Shown: piece by piece, positions 1 to 8,315 of the stretch
How positions within the stretch are numbered: the stretch's first letter is position 1
How the letters are laid out: each line of letters opens with the position of its first letter
NCBI RefSeq assembly: GCF_026540855.1
Contig: NZ_JALNUP010000029.1
Span: 1-39,057, forward strand
Source of the DNA: Sphingomonas sp. GC_Shp_5
GTDB lineage: Bacteria; Pseudomonadota; Alphaproteobacteria; Sphingomonadales; Sphingomonadaceae
DNA: 39,057 bases
Direction: 5' to 3'
Position numbers and translations under genes: made by a program
The notes under the pieces: model-generated
What the model was told of the DNA's origin: nothing
Database searches by the model: none
What the model saw: only the letters and a program-made list of their open reading frames with translations

Positions 1-2
1 CC

Positions 3-1424
3 TCCACCTCGGGCCAGCCGGCGGCGATCGTGATCACCCCGGAAGAGCAGCTCGCGATCGTCAACGCCGGCACCAACAACAACGTCAACGGCGTCGGCGC
101 GACGCTCAACGGCATCTACCCGGCCGCCGCTGCGTCGCTCGCGACCGCGACCGATCCGTCGTCGATCAACAGCTTCTTCACCAGCACCAATTATGTCGGC
201 GCGCTCAACGGGCCCACCGATACCGCCTTCCAGGATTGGACCTGCAACTCGACCACCGCGCAGTTCGGCGGCAGCGGCGGCGCCTGCACCGCGGTGCCCG
301 CGATCGGCACCGGCGGCTCGGCCGCAGCCTGCCCGACCGGCACGATCGACGACGGCCTGGTCCAGACCTTCCGCGCCTGCCGCCTGCCGGCCGCGGTCAC
401 CACCAGCCTGACGCTGCCCAAGATCGCCGGCGTCTTCTACCGCCTGCGCGGCCAGACCGAGGTCGGCACCGATGTCGGCACCACCGGCGCCGACAGCGGC
501 ATTACCCTGACGATCGAGCCGGGCGTCGTCGTCGCCGCGGATTCGTCGGAGGCGACCAACGATCTGCTGCTCGTCAATCGCGGGTCCAAGATCAACGCCG
601 TCGGCACCCGCGCGCTGCCGATCATCTTCACCTCGCAGCAGAACCTCGCCGCCAACGGCGTATCCGATGCTTCGCAGGGCCAGTGGGGCGGCGTCATCCT
701 GCTCGGCCGCGCGCCGATCGCGCCCTGCGCCAGCGGCGCGAACAATGCCGGCGGCACCTCCACCACCTGCCAGCAGGCGATCGAGGGCGTCACCGGCCGC
801 TTCTACGGCGGTCCCACCGCGGCCGACTCGAGCGGCGCCATGTCCTATGTGCAGATCCGCTATTCGGGCATCGCCATCTCCGAAGGCAATGAGCTGCAGG
901 GCCTCACCCTCGGCGGCACCGGCTCGGGCACCACGCTCGATCACATCCAGAGCCACAATTCGGCCGACGACGGCATCGAGATCTTCGGTGGCGCCACCAA
1001 CATCAAGTATATCGCGGTCACCGGCGCCGATGACGACGGCTTCGACATCGACAGCGGCTATCGCGGCTTCATGCAGTTCATGATCGCCTCGCAGCGGCTG
1101 CTCGGCGCCACCGCCGACTCCTTCTCGACCGAGATCGACTCGAACGGCAACGAGGATCTGCTGCCGAGGACCTTCGCGACCTATGCGAACTTCACCTTCA
1201 TCCAGACCGCGCTCGCCCCGTCGGCGATCCGCCAGCGCGGCGGCTCGGACATGCGCTTCGTCAACGGCGTGGTCCGCACGCCGGCCAACGTGACCTGCGT
1301 TAACTTCATCGCGTCCGAGAAGAGCCAGGCCGATCGCTCGACGGTGCGCCCGGCGGACGCGTCGATCCAGGAGTTTGGCGCGCCGTCGTTCAACTCGGTC
1401 TACTTCGCCTGCCAAGGCCGCTGA
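3..1424 (+). CDS. Secreted repeat-type protein (5'-truncated), partner of the downstream TonB receptor
   Basis: The reading frame is open to the left edge, so the true start and any signal peptide lie outside the window; the GTG at 30 is probably internal. The visible part is about 473 residues, rich in Gly, Thr, Ala, Asn and Asp with scattered Cys. It carries motifs I recognise from a family of extracellular, probably beta-helical proteins found in Bacteroidetes and Proteobacteria: QWGGVILLGRAPI, GLTLGGTGSGTTLDHIQ, DDGIEIFGGATNIKY and DDDGFDIDSGYRG. The repeated NDLLLVNRGSKINAVGT and DHIQ type units suggest a right-handed helix, which is inference. It ends 93 bp before a TBDR and shares its strand, so the two probably form a functional pair. 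Substrate and activity are unknown to me. It could be a T2SS substrate or a surface lipoprotein; the missing N-terminus would decide. Confidence 0.7.
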   Translation, partial: STSGQPAAIVITPEEQLAIVNAGTNNNVNGVGATLNGIYPAAAASLATATDPSSINSFFTSTNYVGALNGPTDTAFQDWTCNSTTAQFGGSGGACTAVPAIGTGGSAAACPTGTIDDGLVQTFRACRLPAAVTTSLTLPKIAGVFYRLRGQTEVGTDVGTTGADSGITLTIEPGVVVAADSSEATNDLLLVNRGSKINAVGTRALPIIFTSQQNLAANGVSDASQGQWGGVILLGRAPIAPCASGANNAGGTSTTCQQAIEGVTGRFYGGPTAADSSGAMSYVQIRYSGIAISEGNELQGLTLGGTGSGTTLDHIQSHNSADDGIEIFGGATNIKYIAVTGADDDGFDIDSGYRGFMQFMIASQRLLGATADSFSTEIDSNGNEDLLPRTFATYANFTFIQTALAPSAIRQRGGSDMRFVNGVVRTPANVTCVNFIASEKSQADRSTVRPADASIQEFGAPSFNSVYFACQGR

Positions 1425-1452
1425 GGCGCCTCACGCTCCTCAGTGAATGATC

Positions 1453-1478
1453 CCGGGGTGGCGGCAGCGCCGCCCCGG
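1453..1478 (+). terminator. GC-rich stem-loop after the repeat protein
   Basis: An 11-bp stem (CCGGGGTGGCG with CGCCGCCCCGG, one G-T pair) closes a GCAG tetraloop 29 bp after the stop codon. It is followed by CGATCTGTTTAAAA rather than a clean T-run. It could terminate or attenuate transcription into the TBDR, or stabilise the upstream mRNA 3' end. No poly-U tract is present, so intrinsic termination is only a possibility. Confidence 0.5.
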
Positions 1479-1517
1479 CGATCTGTTTAAAAGCCTCCTG
1501 ATCCGGGAAACTTGGCC

Positions 1518-4346
1518 ATGCAGCAGCGGCACGCCCTAGGCACTCTCCTTCTTCTTTCGTCCTTCCTCGTCGCGCCCGCGGTGCTCGCGCAAACTGCTGG
1601 TGGCACCGCCTCGCCGAGCGCGGCGACCCCGCCCGCGGCGCAGACCTCCACTCCGGCGACCTCGGTCCAGACCGGCGACGCCGCAGCCGATGTTCCCGGC
1701 GAGGCGGGCGAGGAGCAGGTCGAGATTTCGGCCCCCGGCATGAGCAACGATGTCGCCGACATCGTCGTCGTCGGGCGCAACATCCCCAACACGGTCCGCG
1801 CCACCGCGCAGATCGTCTCGGTGCTGTCGGCGGCGGACATCGCGCGGACGGGCGAGGGCGACATCGCCGGCGCGCTGACCCGCGTCACCGGCTTGTCAGT
1901 GGTCGGCGGCGGCTTCGTCTACGTCCGCGGCCTCGGCGATCGTTATTCCTCGTCGCTGCTCAACGGCTCGCCGCTGCCGAGCCCCGAGCCGCTGCGCCGT
2001 TCGGTGCCGCTCGACATCTTCCCGACCACCATCGTCGGCTCGGCGCTGGTCCAGAAGACCTATTCGGTGAACTATCCCGGCGAGTTCGGCGGCGGCGTCA
2101 TCAATCTCACCACCAAGGCGGTGCCGGAGAAGAGCTTCGTCTCGGCGGGCGCGTCGGTGTCGGCGGACGATGCCACCACCAGCGAGCTCGGCTATACCTA
2201 TTATGGCGGCGATGCCGACTGGCTGGGCTTCGACGACGGCACCCGCAAGGTGCCAGCCTTCATCCGCAATGCGCCCAAGGGCAGCGGCATCATCGATGCC
2301 GCGCAGGTCGGGCAGCTGTCCAACGCCTCCACCACCCTGCTCCAGCGCAACAACCAGCTGCCGGCGAACTTCTCGGCCGAACTGTCGGGCGGCTCGGTGT
2401 TCGATCTCGGCGCGTCGCGGCTCGGGCTGATCTCGTCCTTGAGCCTCAGCAACACCTTCCGCACCCGCTCGTCCACCCAGCAGGACAGCGTCACCGCCGA
2501 CGGCGCGCTGCGCAACGACTTCACCACGCTGATCACCGACAATCGCGTGGTGGCTAACGCCTTGGTCGGCGTCGGGCTGGAATTCGGCGCGAACACCATC
2601 CGCTGGACCAACGTCTATATCCACGACACGCTCAAGCAGGCGCGCGGTGCGGCGGCGGTGCAATATGTCAACACCAGCGGGCTGCGCTTTCAGCAGAACA
2701 CCAGCTGGTTCGAGCGCCAACTGATCGAATCGCAGCTAGTCGGCGAGTTCAAGATCACCGACGCGCTCAAGGTCGACGCGCGCGGCGCCTATGCCAATTC
2801 CAAGCGCAACGCGCCTTATGAGCGCCAGTTCGACTATCTCTGCTCGGCTGCGACCCCGGGCGGCACCGCCACCTATGATGGCGGCAATGGCGCGACCGGC
2901 TATCAGTGCAATGGCGCCTATCAGGTCAGCAACCGCTTCTCGCCGTTCGCCTCGATCATCTTCTCGGAGTTGAGCGAGGATCTGTGGACCGGCCAGGCCG
3001 ACGCCACCTACCAGATCGAGGCCGAGCGGCCGATGACGCTGTCGGCGGGCTATTTCTACCAGGATACCCAGCGCAGCTCGTCGCGGCTCCAGTTCAACTA
3101 CCAGACCTCGAACGGCGCCGGCACCGCGCCCGCCTATCCCTATAGCCTGCTGCGGCCTGACTATCTGCTCAGCCCGGACGTGCTGGGCAACGCCTGCCCG
3201 GGGCAGCTCAACCCGTGCACCATCCAGCTGCAGTTCAACACCCCGCAGGGGGCCTATGCCTATGACGCCGGGCTCACCGTCCACGCCGGCTACGTCCAGG
3301 CCGAGGCCGAGGCGCTCGACGGTCTGCGCGCGGTGATCGGCGTCCGCTACGAGACCGCCAAGGAAGACGTCACGCCGATTGGGGACTTCACCTCCACCCG
3401 CCTCAACAACGATTACTTCCTGCCCGCAGCGACGCTGACCTGGAACTTCGCCGAGAACATGCAGCTGCGCGCCAGCGCGTCGAAGACGATCTCGCGCCCG
3501 CAGTTCCGCGAGCTCGCGCCCCAGCAGTTCCGCGATCCCGATTCGGACCGGCTGTTCTTCGGCAACCCCTTGTTGCGCGATTCCAAGCTCTACAACCTCG
3601 AGGCGCGCTACGAATGGTTCTTCAAGCGTGACGAGCGCTTCACGCTGGCGGGCTTCTACAAGCGGATCGACAATCCGATCGAGCAGGTCGGCTTCTACAC
3701 CGGTTCGGACGATCGCCTGCAGACGGGCTTCACCTATCTGCCGCGCGCGTCGCTGTACGGCGGCGAGGTCGAGCTGCAGAAATACTTCCGCCTCGGCGAC
3801 GTGATCGGCGGCGACTTCTTTGCCACCCGCCGCGCGGTGCTGATCGCCAATTACACTTATACCCAGTCGTCGATCACCGCCGACGGCAGCTGTGTGCCCA
3901 GCGTCACCACCGCCAACCAGGGCCTGGGCGGCTGCGGCGAAGGGTTCCGCCCCGCCGTCGACCAGTTCCGCGACGGCGCGCCGCTCACCGGCCAGTCGGA
4001 TCATCTCGTCAACGTCCAGGTCGGGCTCGAGGACACTGCCTCGCTGTCGCAGATCACCTTGCTGTTCAACTACGCCAGCGATCGCGTCACCAACCGCGGC
4101 CCGGCGCTGATCGGCCAGGACGGCTTCCAGCCCGACATCGTCGAGCATCCCGGCATCCGCCTCGACCTCGTCGCGCGCCAGGGCGTCAACATGTTCGGCG
4201 GCAAGTTCGAACTGAAGGCCGAGGCGCGCAACCTCACCCGCACCAATTATCGCGAAAGCCAGACGTTCGCCGGCGGCACCGAGGTATACATCAACCGCTA
4301 CAAGCTCGGTCGGGTATTCACGCTGGGGGCGAGCGTGACGTTCTGA
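1518..4346 (+). CDS. TonB-dependent outer-membrane receptor (RGLGDRY type)
   Basis: A 942-residue outer-membrane receptor. I choose ATG 1518 over the TTG six bases upstream because it begins a clear signal peptide (MQQRHALGTLLLLSS, cleavage near VLAQ) and follows GGGA at a usable distance. An Ala/Pro/Thr-rich linker leads to a likely TonB box (DIVVVGR) near residues 75-81. The plug domain follows (about 85-200) with VYVRGLGDRYSSSLLNG, PLDIFPTTIV and FGGGVINLTTK. The rest is a 22-strand-type barrel with ASKTISRPQFRELAPQQFRD, ending in an aromatic strand with terminal Phe (GRVFTLGASVTF). This plug type recurs in Bacteroidetes and Proteobacteria next to beta-helical secreted proteins like the upstream gene. 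The ligand cannot be read from sequence; no iron-uptake gene is adjacent. Length and both ends look intact. Confidence 0.9.
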   Translation: MQQRHALGTLLLLSSFLVAPAVLAQTAGGTASPSAATPPAAQTSTPATSVQTGDAAADVPGEAGEEQVEISAPGMSNDVADIVVVGRNIPNTVRATAQIVSVLSAADIARTGEGDIAGALTRVTGLSVVGGGFVYVRGLGDRYSSSLLNGSPLPSPEPLRRSVPLDIFPTTIVGSALVQKTYSVNYPGEFGGGVINLTTKAVPEKSFVSAGASVSADDATTSELGYTYYGGDADWLGFDDGTRKVPAFIRNAPKGSGIIDAAQVGQLSNASTTLLQRNNQLPANFSAELSGGSVFDLGASRLGLISSLSLSNTFRTRSSTQQDSVTADGALRNDFTTLITDNRVVANALVGVGLEFGANTIRWTNVYIHDTLKQARGAAAVQYVNTSGLRFQQNTSWFERQLIESQLVGEFKITDALKVDARGAYANSKRNAPYERQFDYLCSAATPGGTATYDGGNGATGYQCNGAYQVSNRFSPFASIIFSELSEDLWTGQADATYQIEAERPMTLSAGYFYQDTQRSSSRLQFNYQTSNGAGTAPAYPYSLLRPDYLLSPDVLGNACPGQLNPCTIQLQFNTPQGAYAYDAGLTVHAGYVQAEAEALDGLRAVIGVRYETAKEDVTPIGDFTSTRLNNDYFLPAATLTWNFAENMQLRASASKTISRPQFRELAPQQFRDPDSDRLFFGNPLLRDSKLYNLEARYEWFFKRDERFTLAGFYKRIDNPIEQVGFYTGSDDRLQTGFTYLPRASLYGGEVELQKYFRLGDVIGGDFFATRRAVLIANYTYTQSSITADGSCVPSVTTANQGLGGCGEGFRPAVDQFRDGAPLTGQSDHLVNVQVGLEDTASLSQITLLFNYASDRVTNRGPALIGQDGFQPDIVEHPGIRLDLVARQGVNMFGGKFELKAEARNLTRTNYRESQTFAGGTEVYINRYKLGRVFTLGASVTF

Positions 4347-4360
4347 TCAGAGAGCGACAT

Positions 4361-4388
4361 CGTCATCCCAGCGCAAGCTGGGGTGACG
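4361..4388. repeat. Palindromic repeat (CGTCATCCCAGC type) between convergent genes
   Basis: CGTCATCCCAGC and GCTGGGGTGACG form a 12-bp stem with one G-T pair around a GCAA loop. It sits between the convergent ends of the TBDR (4346) and the oxygenase (4416), where it could act as a two-way transcription terminator. A close relative lies at 32236-32255, so this is an interspersed repeat family and not a one-off terminator. Confidence 0.7.
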
Positions 4389-4415
4389 AATGGGGGCGAG
4401 GTGGCCAGCCCCGCA

Positions 4416-5087
4416 TCACCCCCACGGCTTCTCCCGAAACCATTTGGTGATCACATATTTCACCCCGCTGCGCACCTTCATCCCCTGGTGCAGCGTCGCC
4501 GGGTTGGGCGAGCCGTCGGCGCGGCGGTTGTTCCAGGCGACCATCTTGCCGGTCTCGGGGTGGATGATCTTGTCGACCGCCTTGAACCGCGTCGCGCCGC
4601 CCGCCTCGGGCGCGTTGAGATAGACCATCACCGTCCAGGTGCGGTTGCCGGCGACCCCGCAATAGCGCTGATAGTCGCGCCCGGTCGGCTCGAAATAGTC
4701 GGTATGGCCTTTGAACTCCTGCCCCACCGCATAGCGCTGCCCTTGCAGCGGCTCGCCATGCGCGCCGTCGAGCCCGGTGACCGCGGCGATCCGCGCCTCC
4801 ACCGCAATCACCAGCGGGTCGGTGGGATCGAGATCGCCGGTCTCGCTGGTGCGATAGCTCGCATCGCCATTCGAATCGGCGATCGTCGAGGGCCGGCGCA
4901 CCGCATCGATCCGCTCGATCACGCCGGCGCATTGCTCGGGCGACAGGAAGCCGCGCGCGACGAACAGATCGAGCTTGGCGCTCGGCACCTTCTGGATGCC
5001 GGGCTGGGCGATCAGCCGCGCCGCGATCGGCGCGCCATCGAGTCCGCTGCCGAGCGTCGCACCCGGGGAAAGGGAAAGATCGGTCAT
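4416..5087 (-). CDS. Prolyl-4-hydroxylase-like 2OG-Fe(II) oxygenase
   Basis: A 223-residue protein of the 2-oxoglutarate/Fe(II)-dependent P4H family. The iron facial triad is visible as H128-x-D130 in FKGHTDYFEP and H200 in TLHQGM, with K210 in GVKYVITKWF placed to bind the 2-oxoglutarate carboxylate. The stretch WTVMVYLNAPEAGGATRF is a typical double-stranded beta-helix strand pair. No signal peptide is evident, so it is probably cytoplasmic. The start at 5087 follows AGAGG. It is convergent with the TBDR and divergent from gspC with a gap of about 130 bp, so a shared regulatory region with the secretion operon is possible. The protein target is unknown; hydroxylation of a peptidyl prolyl or another residue is inferred from the family only. 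Confidence 0.85.
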   Translation of the reverse strand: MTDLSLSPGATLGSGLDGAPIAARLIAQPGIQKVPSAKLDLFVARGFLSPEQCAGVIERIDAVRRPSTIADSNGDASYRTSETGDLDPTDPLVIAVEARIAAVTGLDGAHGEPLQGQRYAVGQEFKGHTDYFEPTGRDYQRYCGVAGNRTWTVMVYLNAPEAGGATRFKAVDKIIHPETGKMVAWNNRRADGSPNPATLHQGMKVRSGVKYVITKWFREKPWG

Positions 5088-5217
5088 GGCCTCTTCTATC
5101 CTCGTGGTCGGCGCGCGGCCATAATGTCGGTGCGATAACTTCCGTCCATGTCAGCCCTTTGACGCATCAGCGTAACATGGCATGCGTAGGCGCAGCGATG
5201 CGGGAACGGGTAACCAT

Positions 5218-6051
5218 ATGCAGTTGAAACTCGACGCGCGCGCGCGCCGCTGGTTGCGGCGCCTGCCTGTCGTGAACGTCTATTCGCTGGCGGAGTTGAT
5301 CCTGATCGCAGGATTGGCGATCCAGGCGGCGCGGCTGGTGTGGACGCTGGTGACCCCGGTGACGCCGCTGGGCGACTGGCGTCCGGCCGAGATCAGCGTG
5401 CCCGGCTCGCCCGGCGACGTGATCGCCAGCTTCGATCCCTTCTTCCGCCTCGGCGCCCGCCAGCAGGGCCCCGCCACCGTCACCTCGCTCCAGCTCACCC
5501 TGTTCGGCACCCGCGTCGACGAGGCGTCGGGCCGCGGCTCGGCGATTCTCGCCGGGCCCGACAACGTCCAGAAGAGCATCGCGGTGGGCGAGGAGATCCA
5601 GCCCGGCGTCCATCTCAAGGCGGTCGCCTTCGATCACGTCACCATCGATCGCGGCGGCGCCTCGGAAGACTTGTTCCTGGTCCAGTCGGATGCGCCGCCA
5701 CCCTCGCCGGAAGCCATCCAGTCCGGCGGCACCCCGCCGGCGCCGCCGTCTCCGCCCGGCGGCGGCATCGCGATCGGCCAGCTGCGCAGCGAGTTTGGCT
5801 TCATTCCGCGGATCGACGGCGGCCGCATCTCCGGGCTCGTCGTCCGCCCGCAGGGCAGCGGCGCCGCGTTCCGCGCCGCGGGGCTGCGCGACGGCGACGT
5901 CGTCACCGCGATCGGCGGCCGCCCGGTTACCGGCCCGGGAGATCTCGACCGGATCACCACTGACTTTGCCAAGGGCGGCAACATCCCCATCACCGTCGAG
6001 CGCGGCACCCAGACGCTGCCGCTCGCCATCACGATCGCACCGAACCCATGA
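5218..6051 (+). CDS. gspC: Type II secretion inner-membrane linker GspC
   Basis: GspC links the inner-membrane assembly platform to the secretin. The frame is open from ATG 5182, but I prefer ATG 5218 (277 aa, MQLKLDARARRWL) because GGGAACGGG precedes it and nothing like a ribosome-binding site precedes 5182. A short basic cytoplasmic end is followed by one membrane helix (LAELILIAGLAIQAARLVW). Then comes the periplasmic homology region, with the core near FRLGARQQGPATVTSLQLTL. A Pro/Gly linker (PPAPPSPPGGG) leads to a C-terminal PDZ domain: ISGLVVRPQGSGAAFRAAGL, then DGDVVTAIGGRPV. It is the first gene of the gsp operon, and its stop overlaps the gspD start as ATGA. A TTGACG hexamer at 5159-5164 could be part of a promoter, but I see no convincing -10 element. 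Confidence 0.88.
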   Translation: MQLKLDARARRWLRRLPVVNVYSLAELILIAGLAIQAARLVWTLVTPVTPLGDWRPAEISVPGSPGDVIASFDPFFRLGARQQGPATVTSLQLTLFGTRVDEASGRGSAILAGPDNVQKSIAVGEEIQPGVHLKAVAFDHVTIDRGGASEDLFLVQSDAPPPSPEAIQSGGTPPAPPSPPGGGIAIGQLRSEFGFIPRIDGGRISGLVVRPQGSGAAFRAAGLRDGDVVTAIGGRPVTGPGDLDRITTDFAKGGNIPITVERGTQTLPLAITIAPNP

Positions 6052-8315
6052 GCTCGATGAAGAACCTTTTCCTGTCCTCCGCGGTCGCGCTCGCCTCGCC
6101 GGCGTTGCTCGCCGCCCCTATTGCCGCGCAAACCACGCTCAACGTCCGCGATGCCGATATCCGCGCCTTCATCGCCGATGCCGCCAAGGTCACCGGCCGG
6201 GTGTTCATCATCGATAGCCGCGTCCAAGGCAAGGTGACGGTGGTCACCGATCGGCCGCTGTCGCGCTCCGAATATTTCGAGGTGTTCCTCTCCACGTTGC
6301 GCGCCAACGGCCTGGTCGCGGTGCCCACCGGCAACGGCGCGTTCCGCGTCCAGCCGATTGACAACGCCGCCTCGCAGCCGAGCCGGATCGGCAGCGCCGG
6401 CGCCAACCGCAACAGCTATGTCACCGAGATCGTCCGCCTGCGCTCGATCGACGCCACCTCGGCGGTGGAGACGGTGCGGCCGTTGGTCAGCGCGCAGGGC
6501 GCGGTCAGCGCCAATCGCGCCGGCAACAGCCTGGTGATTGTCGATTTCGCCGACAACATCCGCCGCATCCGCGAGGTGCTGCGCCGCGTCGATCTCGACA
6601 ATGCCGCCACCCGAGTGATCGCGCTCAAGAACGCCAATGCGCGCGAGATCGCCACCGCGCTGCAGGGGGCGGCCGGTGGCGCGGGCACGGGCGGCACCGC
6701 CGGCGGCCCGAGCGGCGGCCCCGGCGCCTCGGTGGTCGCGGTAGAAAGCTCCAACTCTGTGGTGATCCGCGGCGATGCCACCAGCGTCGCCCGGCTCGCC
6801 CAGGTCGCGCTCGATCTCGATCAGAAGGCCAAGAACGGCACCGAGATCAAGGTGATCTACCTCGAGAATGCCGATGCCGAGCAACTGCTGCCGGTGCTCC
6901 AGCAGCTCGTCGGGCAGACGCCGGACCAGCCGCAGCAGACCCAGCTGTCACGCTCCACCTTCGGCAGCAACGGCCAGAACGGCTCGGGCACCGGCACCAG
7001 CGGCGGCGGCGGCCAGTCGTTCGGCCAACAGTCGCAGCAGGTCGTTCAGCCCTCCGCCTCCGCCTCCTCGTCGTCGGGCGGCGGCTCGGGCCAGCCGGCG
7101 CTGACCACGCAAGGCGGGCGCACCGCCGCGGTCGTCACCCGCTTCGCCGGCGCCAACGCCATCGTCATCGCCGCGCCCGCCGATATCCAGCGCCAGCTTA
7201 CCGAAGTGGTGCGTCAGCTCGATACCCGGCGCGAGCAGGTGCTGGTCGAGGCGATCGTCGCCGAGGTGTCGGACACCACCGCCAAGACGCTGGGCGCCCA
7301 GTTCCTGATCGGCGATCCCAGCGGCGGCGCGTTCGGCGCCTCCACCTTCGCCAATTCCGCGCCCAATATCCTCCAGATCGCCGGCGCGATCGGTGCCACC
7401 CAGCTGTCCACCTCGTCCACCACCACCACCAATACCGACGGCAGCACCACCACCACCAAGAACACCAGCGACGCTGCCGACACGCTCGCGCAATCGGCGA
7501 TCACCTCGATCCTCGGCGCCAGCGGCGGCTTTGGCGGGTTCGGCGGCAAGATCGGCAGCACCTTTTTCGGCGCGATCATCAACGCGGTGAAGAGCGATAC
7601 CCAGTCCAACCTGCTCCAGGTTCCCCATCTGGTCACGCTCGACAATCAGGAAGCGCACAGCCTGGTTGGCCAGGAGATCCCGATCACCACCGGCCAGGCG
7701 CTGTCGACCAACTTCGACAATGCGTTCCGCACCACCCAGCGCGAGAATGTCGGCATCGAGCTGACGGTACGCCCGCAGGTCAATTCCAGCGGCACGGTGA
7801 AGCTCAACCTGCGCCTCGAGGTCAGCTCGATCGCCGGCCCGGTGTCGAGCGACAACAGCGATCTGATCCTCAACAAGCGCGAGGTGGAGACGACGCGGAC
7901 GGTGGACGACGGCCAGATCGCGGTGATCAGCGGGCTCTTGGATGACAACGAGCGCCGCACCATCGAGAAGATCCCGCTGCTCGGCGACATCCCCGTGCTC
8001 GGCAACCTCTTCACCTCCAAGGCGAAGACGCGGGCGAAGACCAACCTGATGATCTTCATCCGCCCAACCATCCTGCGCACGGCCGAGGACAGCCGCCGCA
8101 TCACCGAGCAGCGCTACGGCTATCTCCGCCTTCAGCAGGGCCTGCAGGGCGGCCCCAACGAGGAGCCGTCGATCGACGAGCTCGTGCGCGACTATCTCGG
8201 CGCGGCGCCGCCGATCCCCTCGGCGCCGATCCCCGGCAACATCGAGGATCCGCGCATCGGCGTGCCGGTCCAGCGCACCTCGACCACCGTGATCCATACC
8301 GGCAAGCGGCGATGA
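6048..8315 (+). CDS. gspD: Type II secretion outer-membrane secretin GspD
   Basis: A 755-residue secretin forming the outer-membrane channel. A signal peptide (MKNLFLSSAVALASPALLAA, cleavage near AAQT) may start at the second Met, residue 4. Domains in order: N0 (about 30-100, TLNVRDADIRAFIADAAKVTG); N1 (about 122-185); N2 (about 190-265), interrupted by a Gly-rich insert near 206-230; N3 (about 270-395), with a long Gly/Ser/Gln insert near 297-355; then the secretin core (about 395-680). The core has VPHLVTLDNQEAHSLVGQEI, VETTRTVDDGQIAVISGLL, IPLLGDIPVLGNLF and TNLMIFIRPTIL. A Thr-rich stretch near 453-470 lies in the core. The C-terminal tail past 680 may be the S-domain, but no pilotin is seen nearby. 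It is coupled to gspC and gspE by ATGA overlaps. Confidence 0.96.
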   Translation: MSSMKNLFLSSAVALASPALLAAPIAAQTTLNVRDADIRAFIADAAKVTGRVFIIDSRVQGKVTVVTDRPLSRSEYFEVFLSTLRANGLVAVPTGNGAFRVQPIDNAASQPSRIGSAGANRNSYVTEIVRLRSIDATSAVETVRPLVSAQGAVSANRAGNSLVIVDFADNIRRIREVLRRVDLDNAATRVIALKNANAREIATALQGAAGGAGTGGTAGGPSGGPGASVVAVESSNSVVIRGDATSVARLAQVALDLDQKAKNGTEIKVIYLENADAEQLLPVLQQLVGQTPDQPQQTQLSRSTFGSNGQNGSGTGTSGGGGQSFGQQSQQVVQPSASASSSSGGGSGQPALTTQGGRTAAVVTRFAGANAIVIAAPADIQRQLTEVVRQLDTRREQVLVEAIVAEVSDTTAKTLGAQFLIGDPSGGAFGASTFANSAPNILQIAGAIGATQLSTSSTTTTNTDGSTTTTKNTSDAADTLAQSAITSILGASGGFGGFGGKIGSTFFGAIINAVKSDTQSNLLQVPHLVTLDNQEAHSLVGQEIPITTGQALSTNFDNAFRTTQRENVGIELTVRPQVNSSGTVKLNLRLEVSSIAGPVSSDNSDLILNKREVETTRTVDDGQIAVISGLLDDNERRTIEKIPLLGDIPVLGNLFTSKAKTRAKTNLMIFIRPTILRTAEDSRRITEQRYGYLRLQQGLQGGPNEEPSIDELVRDYLGAAPPIPSAPIPGNIEDPRIGVPVQRTSTTVIHTGKRR

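Noticed and set aside
1896..4148. Two long minus-strand frames opposite the TonB receptor
   Set aside because: Shadows of the receptor frame, rich in Arg, Ala, Gly and Val, without motifs.
7040..7110. Ser/Gly codon repeats in gspD as a possible CRISPR or tandem array
   Set aside because: Irregular codon-level low complexity within a translated linker; no uniform repeat and spacer units.
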